From NCBI GenBank assembly GCA_038146925.1, contig JAYQSP010000011.1, positions 124,001 to 188,000 on the forward strand: 64,000 bases of DNA, read 5' to 3'. Origin of the DNA: UBA830 sp038146925. GTDB taxonomy: Bacteria > Pseudomonadota > Alphaproteobacteria > MPNO01 > UBA830. Each line of letters starts with the position of its first letter. Position 1 is the stretch's first letter. Made by a program: the position numbers and the translations under genes. The notes under the pieces are model-generated. The model did no database searches. It was not told the origin of the DNA and was given only the letters and a program-made list of their open reading frames with translations. Shown piece after piece: positions 1-8,501 of the stretch.

Positions 1-230
1 ACGACACCGAATTCAACCTGACCCTGCAGGACTGGTACGACCTGCGCTCCGCGCTGCTGACGGCCGAATCCGTCACCCTGGCGGCAATCAACCGCACTGA
101 AAGCCGTGGCGCGCATCAGCGCGAGGATTACGAGGAAACGGATCCGGCGCAGACGCACAATCAGCGCTTGCGGCTGGACGATGCCGGTGCGCTGGTGTCC
201 GATTATCTGCCGGTAGGAGCCTCGCTATGA
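1..230 (+). CDS. Fumarate reductase/succinate dehydrogenase-type flavoprotein, C-terminal end (partial)
   Basis: Only the last 75 codons are in the window; the gene enters from the left edge. The frame starting at base 3 reads without a stop to TGA at 228-230. It contains the family's C-terminal signature: a Trp-Tyr-Asp-Leu-Arg helix, then NRTESRGAHQREDYEETDP, which in SdhA/FrdA-type flavoproteins lies near the substrate and quinol-coupling region, followed by HNQRLRLDD. The stop overlaps the ATG of the next gene (ATGA), so the two are translationally coupled. The FAD domain lies outside the window. The enzyme may be a fumarate-reductase-like dehydrogenase of another substrate rather than respiratory SdhA, because its iron-sulfur partner is unusually short. 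Confidence 0.8.
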   Translation, partial: DTEFNLTLQDWYDLRSALLTAESVTLAAINRTESRGAHQREDYEETDPAQTHNQRLRLDDAGALVSDYLPVGASL

Positions 231-595
231 CCGATCTTCCCAAAACGGTGCCGATTACGATCCAGCGCGGCGCGCCGGGCGAGGAAAGTCGGGCCGAAAC
301 CCACGATGTCCCGTACCGCGAAGGCATGTCGGTGCTGGATGCGGTGGTATGGATCCGGACCCATGTCGATTCCTCGGTGGCGTTCCGCTACAGCTGCGTC
401 AATGCGAATGCCTGCAAGGAATGCATGGTGGCGGTCAACGGCAAGACCGAATACGCCTGCACTGCGCGTCTGTCGACTGAGGGAACGACTGTCGGCCCGC
501 TGACCAACAAGACGCTGATCCGAGATCTGGTCACGGATATCGTGCCGCCGAAGGAAAACCTGCGGACCATTCTGGCCGAGCGCGGCGAGGGGTAG
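227..595 (+). CDS. Short 2Fe-2S ferredoxin-type partner of the flavoprotein (SdhB/FrdB N-terminal domain only)
   Basis: A 122-residue protein that resembles only the N-terminal plant-type ferredoxin domain of SdhB/FrdB. The cluster ligands are visible as SCVNANACKEC followed by a fourth cysteine in TEYACTARL, spaced C-x5-C-x2-C-x12-C. The C-terminal domain carrying the 4Fe-4S and 3Fe-4S clusters is absent, and no extra cysteines follow. Start and upstream stop overlap as ATGA, so it is made together with the flavoprotein. By inference it passes electrons from the FAD subunit to an acceptor other than a membrane quinone. The convergent neighbour is a Rieske oxygenase, so supplying such oxygenases is possible but unproven. 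Confidence 0.8.
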   Translation: MTDLPKTVPITIQRGAPGEESRAETHDVPYREGMSVLDAVVWIRTHVDSSVAFRYSCVNANACKECMVAVNGKTEYACTARLSTEGTTVGPLTNKTLIRDLVTDIVPPKENLRTILAERGEG

Positions 596-602
596 GTCGC
601 GA

Positions 603-680
603 CGCCGTCTTCCCGCCTTCGCGGGAATGCCGGCCCATTTGCAAATGTAATCTCCGCGCAGGCGGGGATTTCCGGCAGTC
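603..680. repeat. REP-like palindromic intergenic repeat (copy 1)
   Basis: The gap between two convergent genes is filled by nested palindromes: a TTCCCGC/GCGGGAA hairpin, the perfect 12-mer CATTTGCAAATG, and a second hairpin with arms AATCTCCGC and GCGGGGATT. Read on the minus strand it begins ACTGCCGGA and resembles the element near 49.14-49.22 kb. It may act as a bidirectional terminator or mRNA stabiliser. There is no T-run to prove termination. Confidence 0.55.
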
Positions 681-1702
681 TAGGCCTCAGCGGCCAACAA
701 CCTGTCCACCACCCGCCGCGCCTGGAGTACGCCGGCATCTGCATTGATATCGATCCCCTGCCAGTCCGGGCCGGCGCCGTCCATGCTGCGCTGCTGGGCG
801 GCCAGGATGTCGACGTCCTCGCCGAACGCGGTGCCGGCGGCATTGGCCAGAAACTTGGTCAGCTCTGCGTCATCGAGGCGGTAATTGCGCGCGTGATGCC
901 AGAAATAGTGGCAGGATTTTCCGGTTTCGGGCGTGATGGTGTGGTTCGAATAGACGGTGATGCCCTCGTCGCGGTTGCCGTCTCGCGCGCCGGTGCCGGC
1001 ATTCGCGCAGCCCGCGTCGATGACCACATGCGTCGGTGCTGTCCATGTGATCAGCTGCCAGCGGTCGACATTGGCGGGAAAGTCGCCGGCGCCTGCGAAC
1101 ATCGCCGGCGGCGGCTTGTCCATGATCCAGCGGTCGATATGCACCCGGTCGCCGTCGCGCCTTGTGTCCAGCGGCGCGTCGGTCACCCCGTCGGCGCCGA
1201 GCGTCGTCGCATGGACGAACTGCACGTGCGACAGGTCCAGCAGGTTGTCGACTAGCAGCTGATGATTCCCCTCGACGTAAAAATAGCCGGTGTTGGAAAT
1301 CCAGTCCGGGTCGTCGTTCCAATGATAATCGGGGATCAGCGCTGGGTCGGCCCTGTTCGCGTCGCCGGTCCAGATCCAGATATAACGATAGCGTTCGACT
1401 ACGGGATACGCGCGAATATCGGCGCCCGGCGGTACCCGCGATTGTCCAGGCACCGCGACGCAGGCGCCTGACGCGTCGAATTCCAGCCCGTGATAGCCGC
1501 ACTGCACCCGGTTGCCGACCCGCTTGCCCAGCGACAGCGGCAGATGCCGGTGACAGCAGCGGTCTTCCAGCGCCGCCGGCGTGCCGTCCTCGGCGCGAAA
1601 CAGCACCACCGGATCGCCGCAGATCGTGCGGCCGAGCACACCGTCGGCAACCTCGTGGCTTTCTGCGGCGACATACCAGGCGTTTTTGACGAAGGCGGTC
1701 AT
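680..1702 (-). CDS. VanA-type Rieske non-haem iron oxygenase, catalytic subunit
   Basis: A 340-residue oxygenase of the vanillate O-demethylase type, a cytosolic enzyme that hydroxylates or demethylates aromatic substrates with electrons from a separate reductase. The N-terminal Rieske domain has C49-C-H51 and C68-G-Y-H71, the four 2Fe-2S ligands. The catalytic domain has NLLDLSHVQFVH, giving D156, H159 and H164 for electron bridging and the mononuclear iron. The ATG overlaps the TGA of the upstream molybdenum-hydroxylase subunit by four bases, so the two are translationally coupled. No reductase gene adjoins it. The substrate cannot be inferred. Length is typical for VanA. Confidence 0.88.
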   Translation of the reverse strand: MTAFVKNAWYVAAESHEVADGVLGRTICGDPVVLFRAEDGTPAALEDRCCHRHLPLSLGKRVGNRVQCGYHGLEFDASGACVAVPGQSRVPPGADIRAYPVVERYRYIWIWTGDANRADPALIPDYHWNDDPDWISNTGYFYVEGNHQLLVDNLLDLSHVQFVHATTLGADGVTDAPLDTRRDGDRVHIDRWIMDKPPPAMFAGAGDFPANVDRWQLITWTAPTHVVIDAGCANAGTGARDGNRDEGITVYSNHTITPETGKSCHYFWHHARNYRLDDAELTKFLANAAGTAFGEDVDILAAQQRSMDGAGPDWQGIDINADAGVLQARRVVDRLLAAEA

Positions 1703-4017
1703 GCGTCATTCTCCCGTATCATCTCCACGATCCGCTTGGGTTCGATCGGCAGGTCCCGGACCACAACGCCGAACTCCGACAGGGCGTCGTCGACGGCAGA
1801 GGCGATGGCGGAGGTGACAGGGATGGTGCCGCCTTCGCCGGCGCCTTTGACGCCCAGCGGGTTCAGCGGGGTCGGGCTTTCCATATGAACGATGTCGAAG
1901 GAGGGCACTTCCGGCGCGGAAGGCAGCAGGTACTCGCCGAAATTGGTGGTCTGCGGCTGACCCTGGTCGTCGTAGATCATGCGTTCGAACAGCGCGCTGC
2001 CGAGACCGTGTGTGGCGCCGCCGGTGATCTGGCCTTCGACGATGGTCGGGTTGATCAGCCGGCCGCTGTCATGGACGATCACGTAGTTCAGGATCTCCAC
2101 ATGACCGGTGCCGGGATCGACCTCGACCTCCACCACATGCACGCCGTTGCAGTAGGTCAGGGTCGGCGGGCTGAAATTGGCGGTCGCTTCCATCCCCGGA
2201 TCGACGCCGCCGGGCAGCGAGAAACCGGGCATGCCCTGCACCGCGCGGGCGACATCGCCGAGGCTGACCGACATGTCGGAAACGCCGCGGACCGATATTT
2301 TGCCGTCGGCGATTTCGAGGTCTTCCTCGGCCGCTTCCAGCATGTGGGCGGCTACCTTCAGCGCCTTGTTGCGGACCTCCATCGATGCGACATGGACCGA
2401 CGATCCGGCCGTCACCGCCTGGCGGCTGGCGAACGCGCCGAGGCCGAGAGAGACATGGCCCGTATCGCCTGTGATCACCTCGATATCCTCGATCGCGGTT
2501 CCCATCTGTTCGGCGCAGACCTGCGCCAGCGCGGTTTTCAGTCCCTGTCCCTGGTCGGTTGCGCCGGTATAGACGGCGATCCTGCCCGACGGCTTGACGC
2601 GGACGATGGCGGATTCGAACGGGCCCCGTCCGGTGCCTTCGACGTAGTTCGCGACGCCGATCCCGATATGGCGGCCTTCCGCGCGAGCGGCGGCGCGGCG
2701 CGTCTCGAAACCGGTATAGCCGGCGCGCTCCAGCGCACTGTCGAGTGCTGCCGGGTAATCGCCGGAGTCGTATGTCATGATCGCGCCGTCGCGGGTCTTG
2801 ATCCGGGTGTCGTAGGGCATGGCATCGGCGGGGATAAGGTTGCGGCGGCGGACCTCCACCCGGTCAAGGTCCAGTTCGCGGGCGATGCGGTCCAACAGCC
2901 GCTCCATGGCGAACGTGCCCTGCGGCCTCCCGGCGCCGCGCACCGGGGTGACGGGCGTCATGTTGGTCAGCGCCAGCTTCACGTCCAGCGACATCGTCGG
3001 CAGTTCGTAGGGGCCGAGGAAATTGGTCGCGGCGTTGTAGGGAAGATTGACCCCGTAGGGCGTGTAGGCGCCGTGGTCGTGCGTCATATTCCCCCGCACG
3101 CCAAGCAAGCGCCCGCCGCTGTCGACCGCGACTTCCAGATCCCACAGCTGGTCGCGTTCCATGGTGGCGGAGGTAAAATGTTCTCGCCGGTCTTCGACCC
3201 ATTTGACGGGCCGTTGCAGCAACATCGCTGCCACCGGGATGACGACCTCTTCCTGATAAAAGACGAATTTTGGGCCGAAACCGCCCCCCACGTTCGGTGT
3301 GATGACGCGGATGCGATCTTCGGGCAGGGCGAGAAGTTCGACCAGAATGGACTGCGCCCGGTGCGCCATCTGCGTCGCTGACCAGACGGTCAGACGGCCG
3401 TCTCGTTCGTCGATTCGCGCGGCCACGCCGCGGCACTCCATGGCGTGCCCAAGGCCCTTGTGCTGGTTCAGGGTCTCGCGGAAGACATGCGTGGCATTCC
3501 CAAAAGCCGTGTCGACATCGCCATAGGCCAGCGTAAACCCGGCAACGAGATTGTCATTCAGCGCGCTGTGCGCCCGGGGCGCGTCCTCCTGAAGCGCTAC
3601 GAGGTAGTCGGAGGACACGGGCAGAGTGTCGAAGGACACGTCGACCAGCGCCGCGGCGTCTTCGGCGCCGTACGCCGTTTCGGCGATGACAACCGCGACC
3701 GGTTCGCCGACATGCCGCACTTCGCCATCCGCGAGAACCGACGGGCTGGCGGACTGTTTCAGCGCGCCGGACGGTTGTTCCACCGGCATGACGGTGTCGG
3801 TCAGAGTGCTGCGCAGGTCGTCCAGCGTGTAGACGGCGACGACGCCATCGGTTTCAAGGGCGGCCGAGGCATCCACGCCGGCGATCCGGGCATGGGCGAA
3901 GGGACTGCGCACAAAGGCCGCGTGCAGTGCTCCGGGCAGGTGAATATCGTCCAGATACCGGCCCTTGCCGCGCAGCAGCGCGGGGTCTTCCACACGTTTT
4001 ATTTTTTCGCCGAACAT
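1699..4017 (-). CDS. Xanthine dehydrogenase/CoxL-family molybdopterin-binding large subunit
   Basis: A 772-residue molybdenum hydroxylase catalytic subunit. The ATG at 4017 is chosen over a longer reading because AAAGGAG sits ten bases upstream and the protein then starts with the family N-terminus MFGEKIKRVEDPALLRGKGR. GGGFGPKF is the first cofactor-binding loop, and RGAGRPQG occupies the position of the CoxL active-site loop, so this is a form II (non-CO) member. The catalytic Glu is seen in GVKGAGEGG. The 2Fe-2S (CoxS) and FAD (CoxM) subunits that normally accompany it are absent nearby. Its stop overlaps the start of the Rieske oxygenase. It probably hydroxylates an aromatic or heterocyclic compound. 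Confidence 0.87.
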   Translation of the reverse strand: MFGEKIKRVEDPALLRGKGRYLDDIHLPGALHAAFVRSPFAHARIAGVDASAALETDGVVAVYTLDDLRSTLTDTVMPVEQPSGALKQSASPSVLADGEVRHVGEPVAVVIAETAYGAEDAAALVDVSFDTLPVSSDYLVALQEDAPRAHSALNDNLVAGFTLAYGDVDTAFGNATHVFRETLNQHKGLGHAMECRGVAARIDERDGRLTVWSATQMAHRAQSILVELLALPEDRIRVITPNVGGGFGPKFVFYQEEVVIPVAAMLLQRPVKWVEDRREHFTSATMERDQLWDLEVAVDSGGRLLGVRGNMTHDHGAYTPYGVNLPYNAATNFLGPYELPTMSLDVKLALTNMTPVTPVRGAGRPQGTFAMERLLDRIARELDLDRVEVRRRNLIPADAMPYDTRIKTRDGAIMTYDSGDYPAALDSALERAGYTGFETRRAAARAEGRHIGIGVANYVEGTGRGPFESAIVRVKPSGRIAVYTGATDQGQGLKTALAQVCAEQMGTAIEDIEVITGDTGHVSLGLGAFASRQAVTAGSSVHVASMEVRNKALKVAAHMLEAAEEDLEIADGKISVRGVSDMSVSLGDVARAVQGMPGFSLPGGVDPGMEATANFSPPTLTYCNGVHVVEVEVDPGTGHVEILNYVIVHDSGRLINPTIVEGQITGGATHGLGSALFERMIYDDQGQPQTTNFGEYLLPSAPEVPSFDIVHMESPTPLNPLGVKGAGEGGTIPVTSAIASAVDDALSEFGVVVRDLPIEPKRIVEMIRENDA

Positions 4018-4090
4018 TGCCGCTACGCTCCTTTGACCGGAGCAGAATACCGACCTCAGGCGCACGCGTCATCCTCGCGAGCAGATATCC

Positions 4091-4255
4091 ATGAATATTC
4101 CCGCATTTCACGCCGCGGCGCAAACGCCGCAACTTGCCGAGACGATGCCCAGTTCGTCCTTGCCGCGCGAAGCCGCCGAGCGTGCGCCTGAAGCGTGCCC
4201 CGTGATCGAGGCCTCCGAACCGTCCCTGACGCCTCGCGACCTGCCGCGCGGATAG
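4091..4255 (+). CDS. Tentative 54-residue small protein in the gap between divergent genes
   Basis: The 329-base gap at 4018-4346 contains one short reading frame with host-like codon use, starting ATG AAT ATT and ending TAG. The product is rich in Ala, Pro, Glu and Ser with no hydrophobic segment or known motif. No convincing Shine-Dalgarno precedes the ATG. It could be a chance frame in GC-rich DNA, and the gap may simply hold the divergent promoters of the molybdenum subunit and the NUDIX gene. Confidence 0.2.
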   Translation: MNIPAFHAAAQTPQLAETMPSSSLPREAAERAPEACPVIEASEPSLTPRDLPRG

Positions 4256-4346
4256 CTCATTGATATCGTTGCGTAACTGGTCCTCATCGGATCGCCCGGA
4301 CCGGTTTTCCCTTGCCTCCGGCTGCGCGCCATTCCATTTTCAGTGT

Positions 4347-4892
4347 ATGGCCGATACTCCCGATCTCGCCGGACCGTCTGTTCTGCAAATCCCGGAAGGC
4401 GATAACCGCGAACGCCTCACCTGTCCCGATTGCGGGTTCATAAATTACGAGAATCCGAAAATCGTTGTCGGCGCGGTATGCACCTGGGAAAACAAGTTGT
4501 TGCTATGTCGCCGCGCGATAGAGCCACGGCGCGGCTTCTGGACGATACCGGCCGGATATCTGGAACTCCACGAAACCGCCGATGCCGGCGCCGCGCGGGA
4601 GGCGAAGGAAGAAGCCTGCGCGGATATCGACATCGAAGGGCTGCTCGGCGTCTACACGATTCCTCGGATCAGCCAGGTTCAGCTTATCTACCGGGCAACG
4701 GTGAGAGACGGCGTCTTTGCGGCGGGCGACGAGACAGAGGAAATCGATCTGTTCGGCTGGAACGACATCCCTTGGAGAGAGCTTGCCTTCCCGTCCGTCA
4801 AGTGGGCGCTGGATCACTGGCGCGAAATCGCCGACGCGGAAACGTGGCCGCCCTTCGCCAATCCGCCCGGCCAGGACGGCAATTATCTCTGA
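4347..4892 (+). CDS. NUDIX hydrolase with N-terminal zinc ribbon remnant
   Basis: A 181-residue NUDIX pyrophosphohydrolase. The ATG at 4347 is preferred because upstream codons read as low-quality sequence; the family N-terminus follows. Residues 26-29 (CPDC) are one half of a zinc knuckle; the second Cys pair is not evident. The NUDIX box spans about residues 70-92: G70, then E76, then REAKEEA (84-90), matching G-x5-E-x7-RE-x2-EE with Cys where the usual Gly stands. Such proteins cleave nucleoside diphosphate-X compounds such as NADH or ADP-ribose. The exact substrate is unknown. It converges on the HMG-CoA-lyase-like gene with a 29-base gap. Confidence 0.85.
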   Translation: MADTPDLAGPSVLQIPEGDNRERLTCPDCGFINYENPKIVVGAVCTWENKLLLCRRAIEPRRGFWTIPAGYLELHETADAGAAREAKEEACADIDIEGLLGVYTIPRISQVQLIYRATVRDGVFAAGDETEEIDLFGWNDIPWRELAFPSVKWALDHWREIADAETWPPFANPPGQDGNYL

Positions 4893-4921
4893 CAATTGAT
4901 AGAGGGGGGTCTGTGGCCTTA

Positions 4922-5839
4922 TCAGGCCCGCAGTTCCGCCGGCGGAAAGACGCCCGCCTTGCCGATCATCGCCGGAATGGCGTGGCCGAGCTGTTCGCCG
5001 ATCCAGTCGCCGGCGGCGATCAGCTTGTCGATATCGATCCCGGTTTCGATTCCCATGCGATCCAGCATATACACAAGGTCTTCCGACGGCACGTTGCCGG
5101 TGGCCCGCGGTGCGAACGGACAGCCGCCGATGCCGCCGGCGGAGGCGTCGATCGACTGAACGCCGGCCTCGACCGCGGCATAGCAATTGGCCAGGCCGGT
5201 GTTCCGGGTGTTGTGAAAATGCGCTCGGAAACGGGCGTTCGGCGCGATATCCATCACTGCGCCGAACAGATCGACGACCTGGCTGGGAACGGCGCAGCCG
5301 ATCGTGTCCGCCAGTGCGATTTCGTACGTGTCGTCGCCGGCGACACGCTCGACAAGACCGATCACGCGCTCGGGCGGAACTTCTCCCTGAAACGGGCAAC
5401 CGAAAGCGGTTGAAATCGTCAGCGAACAGCGTACGCCGGCGGCCTTCGCCTCGGCGGCGATTTCCTCGTATACGTCGACGGCCTGTTCGATCGTCGTGCC
5501 CTGGTTTTTCTGGCTGAAGGTGTCGGAGGCCACCAGGGCATAGTTTACTTCCCTGCAACCCGCCGCCAGCGCCCGGTCCAGCCCGCGTCGGTTCAGGACT
5601 AGACCGATATAGGTGACGCCGTCGTCATCGGGCAGAGCGGCGAGTACTTCTTCCGCTTCCGCCATCTGGGGCACGCGCTTCGGGTTTACGAAGCTGACGG
5701 CTTCCATGCGCCTTATACCGGCATCCGCCAACCTGCGTATGAACTCGACCTTCGTGTCGACATCCAGAATTACCGACTCGTTCTGCAGACCGTCGCGCGG
5801 GCCGACATCGATAATCTCTATGCTGCGCTTGTCCGCCAT
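4922..5839 (-). CDS. Hydroxymethylglutaryl-CoA lyase family enzyme
   Basis: A 305-residue TIM-barrel lyase of the HMGL family, which cleaves 3-hydroxy-3-methylglutaryl-CoA to acetyl-CoA and acetoacetate in leucine and isoprenoid breakdown. It shows the N-terminal GPRDGLQNE metal-binding motif and the signature SAGGIGGCPFAP containing the catalytic Cys, near residue 260. Length is typical. It lies 49 bases downstream of an MFS transporter in the same direction, so both are probably one transcript. Members of this family also act on related 3-hydroxyacyl-CoAs. The neighbouring divergent CoA transferase makes a dedicated acyl-CoA catabolic role plausible. Confidence 0.88.
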   Translation of the reverse strand: MADKRSIEIIDVGPRDGLQNESVILDVDTKVEFIRRLADAGIRRMEAVSFVNPKRVPQMAEAEEVLAALPDDDGVTYIGLVLNRRGLDRALAAGCREVNYALVASDTFSQKNQGTTIEQAVDVYEEIAAEAKAAGVRCSLTISTAFGCPFQGEVPPERVIGLVERVAGDDTYEIALADTIGCAVPSQVVDLFGAVMDIAPNARFRAHFHNTRNTGLANCYAAVEAGVQSIDASAGGIGGCPFAPRATGNVPSEDLVYMLDRMGIETGIDIDKLIAAGDWIGEQLGHAIPAMIGKAGVFPPAELRA

Positions 5840-5888
5840 TGGGTCCGTTCCTTCGTCTGTTCCGTCTAGCTCATTTTAACGTATTTCG

Positions 5889-7097
5889 TCACCTGTTGGC
5901 ACGACGTTCCAACGGACGGGATATAAACGCCAGCACGACGCCGACAGTGGCTATGGAGGCGACCAGCCAGATGACGTCGTTCCAGTTACCGGCGCTTGCG
6001 CGAACCGCCGCGACAGCGGGTGGTCCGAACAGCATGCCGGCGTTGGTGCCCATCACCATCAGCCCGTTCATGGTGCCGATCTGGGCGGGCGCCGGCGTAT
6101 AGGTTGCGACGGAGCCCAGGGCCGCCGCGGGTATCATGCCGCCGAAAACACCGAACATCAGGGCGCAGACCACGCGGGCTTCATCAACCAGCACAGTTGA
6201 AAACACGCCGAACTGGCTCAGCCCCATGCCGAACGCGCCGACCGCCAGCAGCAGCCAGCTTTGCATGCCCCTGCCCATTGCCCAGGCGGACATCCAGTTA
6301 CCGCTGGCATTGAACAGCAGCACGACCGCCGGCACCGTCGCGGCGAACAGGGTCGATGCGCCGTATTCTTCGCGCATATAGGTCGGCAGCCAGGCCATCA
6401 TGGAAATATGCTGGGCCGCATAGATTGCAAAACACGCCGCCACCAGCAGGGCGCCGGGCTGTTTGAGGCAGGCGGTGATGTTGCGCAGCAGTTTCTCGGC
6501 GCCCACGCCTCCGCCCCGCCGTCGCCAGCCGCTGGTTACGAAAAACGCGATTGCCGCCCAGGCTATCGTGAGAGCGGCGTTGATCAGCCACAGCGTTCGC
6601 CAGTCCGACACGTTCAGGATCAGCGAGCCGCCGATCAGCATGCCGGAAAAGCCGACCGGCACGTATGAAGACCAGATGCCAAGTGACCACTTTCGATCCT
6701 TGTCCGCAGTGACATGCGTGACCATGCCGGCACCCGCAACCGTGGCGGCGCTGAATCCGATGCCTTCGACAAAACGGGACAACAGCATGATTTCGCCGGA
6801 GCGTGCGAACGCACCCAGCAGACTACCGGCGGCGATGATGAGTAAACCTGATATCAGCACCCGACGCTGACCGAACCGGTCGCCCATCGTCCCCGCGATC
6901 AGGCCGAGCGCGAAGCCGGTGAACGAGATCATCGAGGCGATCCAGCCGCCCATCACCAGACCCGCGTCCAGTTCGATCATGATGTCGGGCAGGGCTGGGG
7001 GGAGTTTGCCCAGATGGGTGGCGGCTACGATTCCGCCGCCGAACGCGATCCACATGATCGCCCACTGGGTTTTGTCTTCCGGCTGGGGGAGTGTCAT
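5889..7097 (-). CDS. MFS transporter
   Basis: A 402-residue inner-membrane transporter with about twelve hydrophobic segments. The MFS motif between helices 2 and 3 is visible as GDRFGQRRVL. The start at 7097 (MTLPQPEDK) is preferred; a longer reading from 7133 adds a charged, unlikely N-terminus. It precedes the HMG-CoA-lyase-like gene and is divergent from the CoA transferase gene, with start codons about 86 bases apart, so one intergenic region probably controls both directions. The substrate is unknown. The context suggests import of an organic acid that is then activated with CoA. Confidence 0.85.
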   Translation of the reverse strand: MTLPQPEDKTQWAIMWIAFGGGIVAATHLGKLPPALPDIMIELDAGLVMGGWIASMISFTGFALGLIAGTMGDRFGQRRVLISGLLIIAAGSLLGAFARSGEIMLLSRFVEGIGFSAATVAGAGMVTHVTADKDRKWSLGIWSSYVPVGFSGMLIGGSLILNVSDWRTLWLINAALTIAWAAIAFFVTSGWRRRGGGVGAEKLLRNITACLKQPGALLVAACFAIYAAQHISMMAWLPTYMREEYGASTLFAATVPAVVLLFNASGNWMSAWAMGRGMQSWLLLAVGAFGMGLSQFGVFSTVLVDEARVVCALMFGVFGGMIPAAALGSVATYTPAPAQIGTMNGLMVMGTNAGMLFGPPAVAAVRASAGNWNDVIWLVASIATVGVVLAFISRPLERRANR

Positions 7098-7183
7098 GCA
7101 AAGGTTATCCCCTGTCCGCCTTGACCCGTCCATACCTGTCAGCGACCATGCAAAAAAACCGTCTAACAGGGAGATTTCAGACT

Positions 7184-8398
7184 ATGGAGACGGAGTCCGC
7201 TGCGCGGTCTGGGCCGCTTACCGACATTCGGGTGATAGAAATGGGCACCATGATCGCTGGACCGTTTTGCGGCCAGCTTTTGGCCGATCACGGGGCCGAG
7301 GTGATCAAGCTGGAGCAGCCTGAAATCGGCGATCCAATGCGCCAGTGGGGCAAGGAAAAGCCCCATGGAAAACCTCTGTTCTGGCCGGTACTGGCGCGAA
7401 ACAAGCTGTCGGCGACGCTGAATGCGCGGGAAGCCGAAGGCCAGGCGCTGGTCAAGAAACTGATCGAGAGTGCCGATATCCTGCTGGAAAATTTTCGCCC
7501 CGGGACGATGGAGCGCTGGGGGCTGAGCTACGAAGATCTGTCGGCCATCAATCCGAAGCTGATCATGATCCGGGTGTCCGGTTTCGGTCAGACCGGTCCC
7601 TATGCCAAGCGGGCCGGTTACGGCGCCATCGGCGAAGCGATGGGCGGGCTGCGCTACACCACTGGCGATCCGTCCCTGCCGCCGAGCCGGGCCGGTATCT
7701 CGATCGGCGATTCGCTTGCGGCGACCCATGCCTGTCTCGGCGCGATGATGGCGTTGCACCAGGTTCATCTGACGGGCAAGGGCCAGGTGATAGACGCGTC
7801 GATCTACGAATCCGTGCTCAACATGATGGAAAACATCGTCACCGAATACGACGTCGGTGGCTATATCCGCGAACGGACGGGATCGTTCCTGCCCAAGATC
7901 GCGCCGTCTAATATCTATCCCACCAAGGACGGCATCTGGCTGGTGATCGGGGCCAATCAGGATTCCGTCTGGGTGCGCATGGCCGAGGCCATGGACCGGC
8001 CCGAACTGGCGACCGACGAACGCTACGCCACGCATGGCGCTCGCGGCATCAACCAGATCGAACTTGACGAGCGGATCTCCGAATGGACCAAGACCTTTTC
8101 GGTGGCCGACCTAGAAGAACGTTTGAACAAGTTCGGCATTCCCAACGGCAAGATCTACCGACCGCCGGAAATGCTCGAAGACCCCCAGTTTCAGGCGCGT
8201 GAGAGCATCGTGCGGGTCGAGCATCCGGAATTCGGCAACATCGCAATGCAGAACGTCACGCCGCGTCTGTCGGAAACGCAGGGGGGCGTGCGCCATCCCG
8301 GACCGGCGCTGGGCGAACACAACGACTATGTCTGGGGAAACGTCGCAGGAAAGTCGGCCGACGAAATATCCGATCTGCGCGACCGCGGGATCATTTAG
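7184..8398 (+). CDS. CaiB/BaiF family (class III) CoA transferase
   Basis: A 404-residue CoA transferase that moves CoA between carboxylic acids. The start at 7184 has a good ribosome site (AGGGAG, eight bases before ATG); an upstream in-frame ATG lacks one. Recognisable family blocks are IEMGTMIAGPFCGQLLADHGA at the N-terminus (about residues 18-38), ENFRPGTMERWGL, SGFGQTGPY and GISIGDSLA, whose Asp (about D176) matches the catalytic nucleophile. It is followed by an HpaB-like monooxygenase after a 103-base spacer holding a large hairpin. By inference it activates the substrate or product of that oxygenase. Confidence 0.9.
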   Translation: METESAARSGPLTDIRVIEMGTMIAGPFCGQLLADHGAEVIKLEQPEIGDPMRQWGKEKPHGKPLFWPVLARNKLSATLNAREAEGQALVKKLIESADILLENFRPGTMERWGLSYEDLSAINPKLIMIRVSGFGQTGPYAKRAGYGAIGEAMGGLRYTTGDPSLPPSRAGISIGDSLAATHACLGAMMALHQVHLTGKGQVIDASIYESVLNMMENIVTEYDVGGYIRERTGSFLPKIAPSNIYPTKDGIWLVIGANQDSVWVRMAEAMDRPELATDERYATHGARGINQIELDERISEWTKTFSVADLEERLNKFGIPNGKIYRPPEMLEDPQFQARESIVRVEHPEFGNIAMQNVTPRLSETQGGVRHPGPALGEHNDYVWGNVAGKSADEISDLRDRGII

Positions 8399-8422
8399 CC
8401 GTGATATAGCGGCGCCGGCCCG

Positions 8423-8475
8423 CTCCCCTCCCGGCCACCCATAAGGATTGTCCCGCGGGTGGCCAGGAGGGGGAG
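8423..8475 (+). repeat. Intercistronic hairpin between CoA transferase and HpaB-like gene
   Basis: Arms at 8423-8440 (CTCCCCTCCCGGCCACCC) and 8457-8475 are complementary over about 18 bases with one unpaired base, around a 16-base loop. It lies in the operon spacer and ends 26 bases before the next ATG. There is no T-run, so a mRNA-processing or stability element is more likely than a terminator. The GC-rich arms recall the repeats at 39.3 and 58.6 kb. Confidence 0.6.
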
Positions 8476-8501
8476 AGGCCTGGAACGGGAGAAAACAGGA
8501 T

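Noticed and set aside
1885..3381. A 498-codon open frame on the plus strand inside the CoxL-like gene
   Set aside because: It is antisense to a gene with clear family motifs; long antisense frames are expected in GC-rich coding DNA, and its product has an Arg/His/Gly-rich composition without domains.
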